Source: Onchidella celtica
Lineage: Eukaryota > Mollusca > Gastropoda > Systellommatophora > Onchidiidae
Length of the DNA stretch: 64,000 nucleotides
Assembly: GCA_963931925.1 (NCBI GenBank)
Contig: OZ007569.1
Location: forward strand, 28,272,024 to 28,336,023
Direction: 5' to 3'
This document shows, in pieces, positions 54,325 to 63,300 of this stretch. Position numbers and translations under genes: made by a program. Below the pieces are notes generated by a model that saw only the letters and a program-made list of their open reading frames with translations, did not search any database and was not told the origin of the DNA. The first letter of the stretch is position 1. Each line of letters begins with the position of its first letter.

Positions 54325-57300
54325 GGGGGGCTGCAGCAGATTTGTAAAAGAATAATTCATGACATTGATATGCTACAAGCATTTCCAGCTATTGAAGTCC
54401 ATTGCCATGGCATTGAAATTAGCCATGCACCAAAATTATATGGAGTGTTCAGTAATATTTTGAGTGCAATTTGTAATGTCAAATTTCATTTTGTTTTTCT
54501 CCCAGGTGCTGGGGCTCAGGGTGGTCAGATTCAAGCCACAACTCAGTACCAGGTATCATCCAAATTTTTTTATTTTTTTTTTGAGAGACAGAGATGTCTC
54601 TCTCTTTTTTTTAAAAACGTATTCTTATTTATGGATTGTGCATTCCATCATGTTGTGACGAATTTGTCAGAGGGAGGAAAAGGCTTGTGTTCCAAACTGC
54701 ATTATCCACTTTATGTACCATGCTATTCTAGTTTACATTCAGTTAGTTATACTATATCAGTAGCATTTAGTTTAAAATTTGATTTTGTCTCTTCACAAGG
54801 CTTAGCTTTTTTTTTACTTTGATTAATTTGGAGGTAAAATATGGCAGCATGTGGGGAAGAAAATGCATATTATTGTACCTGGCACATACAGTTATTGGCT
54901 AAAATACATGGTTTTTGGCTAAAATGCTTTTTATTTACGTAACCAACTTTTGTTTAAACAGCTCACTCCTGCAGCAGCAACAGCCACATTGGCCCTGCCT
55001 TCCGGAATATTCCAACAGCAGTTGGCAGCTCTTGGAGCTGGGGGCCAAATTCAAAACATTACTGTTCAGCAAACAGGTAAGCTTGCAGGCACTCCCAAAA
55101 TTAATCAAGCTGTGGTGAGTGCAAAAGAACAGAAGTTTGTCCAGATAATGGAGAATGGTATACAGTTAACCCTAGTCCTGCAGGAGGCCACTGTAGACGT
55201 CTCCTGCCTGCCACCTGAGAAGCATGCGAGGCCACTTTATTGCTCCTCATTTCGCAACCCTCGGTCTGCGCAAGGGCCACATTAGTGGCATGTCAGTGTG
55301 GTGTCTCTTGTTTGCTACTTGGTTGGTCCCACTGATCGTTTTCTTATGGCTTGTTACTCTTCATTTCACAATAGTTGGTCTGCACAAGGGCCACATTAGT
55401 GGCATGGCAGTGTGGTGTCTCTTGTTTGCTTACTTGGTTGGTCCCACTAATCGTTATCTTATGGCTTGTTGTTCGGGGTCTTAACCCTCGTCCTGCGTTG
55501 AGTGAACTTGTCCACGTAACGCCCCGTGCGGGGATAGCCAGCGGCCAGTCAGCCGATCGTTCGCGTGTTGCCGATAACCTCGGCGGTCGGGTCAATCGGG
55601 TCGTTGTGAGGACGTGTATCGCGTATACTTCAGGATGCAATAACAACAATAGTGGTGGATAAATCGTAAGGGACCCCTATGATATTTGGATAAAGTACTT
55701 GTGATGATATGCAGTGGGTTTTATTGTGAAATGGAAGGCCCCAAATCAAGAATTTTCTGCATTTACATGCCGTTTAGCACGTTTTATCATTTTCCCAAGA
55801 CCTCTGCGCTTTTTCTGTCCCTATGTCAGGCCATTCAGGTGAACAAATTATTTTTTAAGCCATTCGCTTAATTTACTAACCACATGTATCGTGACATTGC
55901 CTTCTCCCTCCTCTACTATGTAAAGCGTTCACTTACTATAATGTTAGATTTAGCGAGAGATTTGATTTCCAGTTCTAGGTCGTAGAGCACATACATGTAC
56001 TGAAAGGGGTTTAATCAAAGGAACACAGTATCTCTCTAATTACCACATCAAATAAAGACAACGACCAACAACAAAGTCGGTCATTTTCTCCCAGTTTTCC
56101 CTGATGAAAAACCTACTGACAGACGCCTTTGTGCAGCATGCCCTAACATTACATCGGAATTCATAATTACAGACGTAGAACGGCGTCTCAAATACGCACA
56201 TGGCCCCTTTCTTCTCATTTCACATGTAGACGACAACCAGCATCAAAATTCAAAGTAAAAGTTTCCCCAAGACTTTCCCCAGTTCAAACTTCAGACCGTC
56301 AGTACTATTACACGAGTATGACGAATAGTTGCATCATATCGTAATAAACGTAATCGGACGATACCATTTTGTTAGATATAGTAGGGGTGACAGGATAGAT
56401 AAACACGTGAAAATAGTGTGGAAAAAAAACGTGAAAAAAACAACAACAACGACAGCCTTGGCAACCGAATAACCAAAGCGCGAGGCGCACCGTTGCTATA
56501 CAAAAATGTGGCCTCCCGCAGGACCCGCGGTTAAGCGTGTCGGACAAAATAACGGCCTCGCGTGTTGCACAGGGAGGCCAATATAGTGGCCTCCCGCAGG
56601 ACTAGGGTTAAGACTGATTACAGGGTTGGAAAAAAATCAAAAAAATCGATTTTTTTGATTTAAATCAGATTTTTTTTATTTAAATCAGATTTTTTTGATT
56701 TTTAAAAAAATACATAATACATTCAATATTTTGTCGACAAAATATTTTCTATAATTTCATAACATAAGCATAAGGGTAATAAAAGGATATAGCTAAATGA
56801 CTCCTAATAATCATTACAGTCATGTACATGGAATTAATAAAAGTTAAGTCTCTTCTGTCTCTTCACCTTTTTTACACATACTTTTGATGTGGATGTTGAA
56901 TTTAATAGGGGAAATAAATGAGTAGAAAGTTTTCCTTTCTTATATATTATCAGAATTTTCTGGATCTGATCTGTATGCCTGGATTTCACTAACTGTTTTA
57001 TAAAAATAAAGATGTTTATTTCAAATAAAATATAGGCCTTTTTCACTTACTTGACTGTCTTAATGTCTTACACAGGTACACAAAATTCAAATTCAGACTT
57101 ATATTTTTGTTCAAGGTGTTATATTTGAATTGTGTCCTGCGACACATTCAAGTCTCCAACTGTTGTATGAATCAGCCAAAATCAGAAATTATTGAATGAT
57201 GCATAATAATAATAATAATAGAGAAGCACTCCTACTTATCAGTGCCTTTAAGTCTAGTGCTTTTGAACAATAAAAACATCAAAAACAAGCAGTTTGAAAA

Positions 57301-60300
57301 AAAAAATCCTTAAAAAGTAAAAAAATCAAAAAGTGATTTAAATCACTGATTTTAATTTAAAAAATCAAAGTGATTTAAATCAAAAAAATTATTTGATTTA
57401 AATCATGCCAACCCTGACTGATTACAAAGCCGAACAGAGAAAATACTGAGATGTGTTCATTGTTCATTTAGAGCTTACTGTGTAAAGTACTATGGTCCCC
57501 TAACATTAACAATAGCCTTTCTTATGCTCATTTTACTGTTTATTTTCCTGTCACCCCTGCTGTATTTAACAAAATGATATCTTCCAATCATTCTTATTAT
57601 GATGAAATATAGTAACTATTCCTCATACTCATGTAATAGTTCTGACAGGCCAGATGTTTGATGTGGGGCAAAATCTAAGGGAAACTTTTGACCTTGATGC
57701 TGCTTGTCGTGTGCCATACAAAAATGTTAAGAAGGGGGGGGGGGGGGACACCTGCATATTTGATAGGCCGTTCTATACATAAAGATTAATATTAATGCTG
57801 CATAAGGATGTCTGTTGGTAGGTTTGTCATCAGGGAAAACTGGGAGAAAATGACCGACTTTGTTGTTGTCTTTATTTGATGGGCTAATTAGAGAGATATT
57901 CTGTTGCTTTGAAGTATATGCGTATGTACTGTAGGAGCTGGACATCAAATCTCTTGCCAAAGTCATTAAGAAGGTTGTGCTTAGAAAACAAAAATGATGG
58001 AGGTTGAGCCTTAAAACAGCGGAGGAGGGAGACAGGGAATGTCATGATACTCATAGTTAATACAAGTTAAGCACCTGGCTTAAAAACAACTTGTTCACCT
58101 GTTCTAGTTATGGTCTAACTTAGGGACAAAGAAGAAGCACACACCTCTTGGGAAAATAGAATCACTTTTAGACTGCATCACTGGCACTTCTACATCACTC
58201 TTGCCATCCTCGTCAGTTTGTAAATGATTTGCACATCCAAACAAATGATTCTCAGAAGTGTAATAAGCACCATCTGACTTACAAACTTTTGGTTGCGGTA
58301 CACAGTTCATGTTCTGAGTGTTAACCCATTCGCTACGAAAAGCTGAATATTCGGCTCGAGTGGACACCAATTTTCCGACACTAATAATATCTAAGTCAAC
58401 TTTTTGAAATGTTGAATCCCATTCTGGTTCATTGATTTTCCTTTACTTTAACCCATACTCCGTGCGCTACCCGTAAAGCCCGCTGCACAGTCAATGACCC
58501 TACTCACGGAGAATCTTATCTGGGGTCACTGACCCGTGCCGCTATGCGATGACACAAACGCTGTCCACGTGGTTCGGTTTTTATTGATCGGTATGAAAAC
58601 ATTCGTTGCTATGCCTTATCACGCTTGATAATGAATTTACCAGCAAATTCTTAGTCTGTCAGTCTCTAACCAATGAGCTGACTTATGATTCCAAACTGAC
58701 AGCTGTAGTTTTCGTGAGAACAAAGCATGATAACTAGCCACGCCCTCCCAAGCCCTACACAAATGGTTTCACCCTGATTGAGACACATACTAATAAACCA
58801 ATGTGGGCATTTGGGGCAAAGATTATTTCAGAGCTTGTTTGTGATTGGTTCTTAGATACAGACAACTCCAGATGGTGGTCAGCTTGTGAGAAAATGAGAT
58901 AATATTGCAAATTTGTTGAGCAACAGTTCGCATGTCGATGTTACATCTTTTGAAAGTGTGGGGAGAGCCTTTGAAAGCTTAGTTTTTGTGATTCCGACCA
59001 GTGGTTCACTGGTTAACATGTCCATGTCACAATGCGTTTGATTTAGAAGAGATACGGTGAACAATAACACGGTGGTTACGTCTCAAAAAGGTCAGTGACC
59101 TGATGTGTGAAAATACGGCTTGCGCATGGCGCGGTCAGCTTGACCTTCCCGACTTTTGTAGCCCGTGCGGCCTGAGCGCTTGCGAGTAAATACCGACAAT
59201 TGCCGCCCTTCGCAGGGTGAGGGTTAGTTAATGTATTTATGGCTTGCATTTTTACAGAGTGAAAGACAAAACATTTGAACTATGTCTAAATTTCAAACTG
59301 GATAGTGTTGAGAGTTCCCATCCACACCCACATAAGTTACCGTAGCAAATGGGGTAATCAACTAGCCTTGTGTTTACTGAAACGTCCATCAAGAAGACTT
59401 ACTCTTAACCCCTTCACTGCCGGCTGTGTAAACCCCCACATGCCGGGGGAGATTTTGGTTATTTTGCTCAAGGGAGATAACCATGCCTATAGCTCAGTTA
59501 TTAGCAGAACTACAGCAATGCAATTTTACAAGATTCACATGGAGACATTTTACTACCATAAAATGCACAGAAACTGATCCCAAAGACGATGTGGGGGCAT
59601 GGGGGTTGAATTAGAAGGAAAAGTTATGAAAATTGGTTAGTAACGAAAACTATGGGGAAAAAAAATCATGCCAGCATGCAATTGCAAGTATACAGTTAGT
59701 CTAAAAAACAACCAAGCATAAACTTACAACAATGTCAAATTCACTACCAAATAAATCATTATCACTGTCTTCATCATTCATCACCTCATGGAAAACCTCA
59801 TCTGCTGTCAGTCTAGGACTGTGTTTAGGTGTTTTGGCAGCCATGGTCTGTTTCAAGCACAGCACATAAAAAAATTCAATAAATTCACTGTAAAATTAAC
59901 AGATGAAAGGGGGCTGCCATTTCCATTGAAAACAAGCAATGGACATCACTGCAGTTATTTGCATGAGTTTTTACTTGTTTATATTCCATTGACAGTACTG
60001 CAAATACAGCACGTCTTAAGCCCGAGAATGGCTCGGGGTATAGGCGTACGGCAAGCATGCTGACCCCGAGAAATTCTCGGGGCAAGGCAGTGAAGGGGTT
60101 AAAGTGGTATCTTTGTAATATCCTTAATGTGTGACTGAAATGGACCTCTGACCAGATTCTGTAAAAGTGTCAGACATGTAAAGAATGTCTCCATGTTCAG
60201 GATATTTACCAAGATGCCATCAGCTGGTAATTAAAACTACTCTCTGCAATTTTCTCACCTTCATGTTTTTGCTCCTGTATTTGTTACAGGCACTGGTCAG

Positions 60301-63300
60301 TACATCACCTTGGCAGGGATTCCACCACAACAGATTCAGCAACTTCAGCAGCAACAACAACGACAACAACAACCACAGCTTGGCCAGCACATAGCCCCTC
60401 AGATGCTGCAGCAACAACAACAGCACCAAATCAGGATACCCCAACAACAGCACCAACAACAAATAAGAATAGCACAGCAGCAACAGACGTTGCAGCAGCA
60501 GCAACCCAAATTAATGCCAGCAGGTCAAGTCTTGCAGCAGAATCAAACTACAGTTCCATCTCAAGTAAATAAATCACAGGGGGTAAGTATTTGTTTTGTT
60601 GGTGAATTGATGTTATTGATTTCTCATTTTTGAGCATGTGCAGGGAAACGGAAATGTCTGCAAACCATTCAAGTAGTGCAAATAGAAAAAACGTTTTCAT
60701 GTGTACGGAAATGCTTAAGGCTGTTAGTCTTGATACACCAGGGAAGACCCAAAGATCCAACTTTGCAAGAAATTATAATAAAAATTAATTAGTATTGCAT
60801 CTTTGTATGGAAATCCTGGGTAGGTAATTAAAAAAACAAACAAACAAAGCAGCAAAACTACTGGATATAATATTTCAACATTTGGAGGCTATTGAGTTTA
60901 AGGTTGTAAGTTAGAAGCCCAGAAGCCCTTTAGAGCTAAATCTGAGACTTGAGTTCTGCATTATTTTGTAACATTGAGCCCCAAGGATTTCTCTCCCCTG
61001 AGCCAGGGGTTTTGTTGGGCATTTTCAAAAATGAGTAACTTTTTTTTTTTTTTTTTTACTTACCTAGCCAATATGTTGTATATTTAATGAACATACATTA
61101 CAAAACAAACAAAAAAATTTTGAAAATAAAATTCAATGTTTTGTAAAGTTTTTGTATTTGTATTTGTATTTGTATTTGTATAACTCTTTAATCCCATTTG
61201 GGAAATTTTGCCTTTGTGCCATTGCAGCCCAGTTATAACTGGAGCAGGCACGTCGTCGCCACAGTGCAGTTTTTGATTCAGAAGTGGAGAAAGCTTAGCT
61301 AAATTTGGTGCTTATTAGAATTATATCACAGTTGTGGGGATACAGAAGAAAAGTGTCATGAAAAGTGAACATTGCAAAAGGTTTTTAGCTGTAATTTATT
61401 TTTTCAAACAGGGAATACATCAAAGTCTTATTCAGCTTGATGGCAATGGGGACACCAGTTCGTCAGAAGATGAGTTTGATGATGATGACAAGGAGGAGGA
61501 AGATAAAGAAGAGGAAAACGATGAGGAGGAACAGGGAGAAGAAGAGGTAACATGACTGAAAAAAATCATGTGTAGTTTCCAAGAAGATTTTACTTTGGCA
61601 GTAATTTTTCTTTATCTTTTATTTGTCATTAGTTGCTTTCCATTTGTCATAAAATGAGTGAAAACAGTATTGTGTGCTTGTTACTTGTAGAGAAGATAAA
61701 ACAAAATCTTGGTTTTGAAAAGCTGAAGTTGTGGCAAAAAACATGGACATCTGTTAACTCAACCCACTGAATCCGGTTCACTGGTATATCGGCAATGAGC
61801 TACGCTGCATTGATCCCTATTTACCGTTACACTGGTGCTGAGTGCCCTACCATTTGTTTCCAGAGCTCAGGAGGTCAGGGATGTGGTAGAGAGAAACTCA
61901 CGTGGTCAGAGTTCAAAGGGTTAGCACTCAGTTGCTTTGACATTTGAAGAGTTGCCACAGAATTTTGTACAGATCAGAAGATAATACGTCATATTATCAT
62001 TTAATTCATGTTGAAACTTGAAAGTCTCTTGAAGTAATTGAACTTGGTCGTTTTAAAGAAATGTAATTTTATACCAGTACTAAAATTTAATTACATTTTT
62101 TTTAAATAATTTTTTCCATTTTCTTCATATTATATATATACACATGAAAAGGTTTGAGTCCATGTGAACAAAGGTTTTTTCATTTTTCTTGTAAATTTCT
62201 CTGAAATTGTTAGTCCAGGAGTCACTGGTATAAATTGTTGTAGAAAAGCTCAAAATGATGTTTTGAACTCTTGATTGGTGTTGTAAAATGTAAAACTTAA
62301 TTCCATTGAATATATTTGTCTCATTGTGAATAGGATCCACTGAACACAGATGACGATGTGAGCGAAGATGATCCATCAGACCTGTTTGATACAGACAATG
62401 TAGTAGTTTGTCAGTATGACAAAGTAAGTGAACAATTCGTTTATCAGAGTAATTTCTCTGCTAAGAGCAACCAAATCATAAAGGTGATAGGGGAATTAAC
62501 CCTTGGTGTCAATTCTAATTCATAATAAATAATCAAGAATGTCCACCTTTAAGAGTTAAAAGGGGGTCACCAAAATACTGTCATTTAAATTTAGTGCCGC
62601 TAGCACTAGCCACCCTATTGGCTGCATTTGCAACGCTGTGGATAATTCCAAAGAATCTTGTTTGGTGCAGTTGACACAATCTTGGATGCACAAATTTGAG
62701 ACCTGTGAGGAGGATACAACAGAGTATGCTGGTGCAATATGAGATTTAGGTAGAAATCTCAAAGCAATTGTTGTAGTGTCGACCCCTCAGGGAATTGTCA
62801 ATCCTATGTCTATCCCAGGAAAAAAAAATTAAATAGAAATGATGTACAAAAACTGGAGAAAAAAAACAAACCCTCACAAAATCTTACTTTTGAATTTTAT
62901 TCAGGATGAATTGTGACTTAGATCTAGATATGGTAAGATAAAGATTAGCAGCTGTGTTAATTAAAATATTACTAGACTTGAATTAGATCTACATGATTGT
63001 AGTTTGTTAAGAAATCAGAGGAGGATTACCATACAATGCTCGATTTACTTTGCGTTGTTCAGGGTTTTGGAACTAACAGAGGGGCCATTTTATTCATTTT
63101 CTTTAAATTGTTGATGCACGTTTCAGACTAATTTCACTTGCAGGAAGAAGTTGTGGAATTTTTATTATTTTTGTGGCCTGTTCCATCACTGCTTTTGAGC
63201 TACGTTATGGTGGTTTTGTGAGGTTTATTTCTAGCTTGTTTGTTTGTTTGTTCATAAAAACATTTTTGTTCATTTCAGTAGGGTTTGGCTGTCTTTATTA

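Larger units (their letters stand above)
55166..56611. mobile_element. piggyBac-like element with TTAA flanks and nested ends
   Basis: TTAA at 55166-55169 and 56608-56611 encloses inverted ends. The left reads CCCTAGTCCTGCAGGAGGCC and the right, reversed, CCCTAGTCCTGCGGGAGGCC; both continue ACT. TTAA duplication and ends starting CCC are piggyBac characters. Related ends recur inside: TTAACCCTCGTCCTGCG at 55491, and an inverted GGCCTCCCGCAGGACCCGCGGTTAA-type end near 56511-56535. So insertions or rearrangements of the same family are stacked. No transposase ORF is visible in its 1.44 kb. Confidence 0.72.

Noticed and set aside
54271-54822. 183-aa frame starting in the G run
   Set aside because: Intronic; reads poly-Gly from poly-G and runs through exon 4 out of its proper start.
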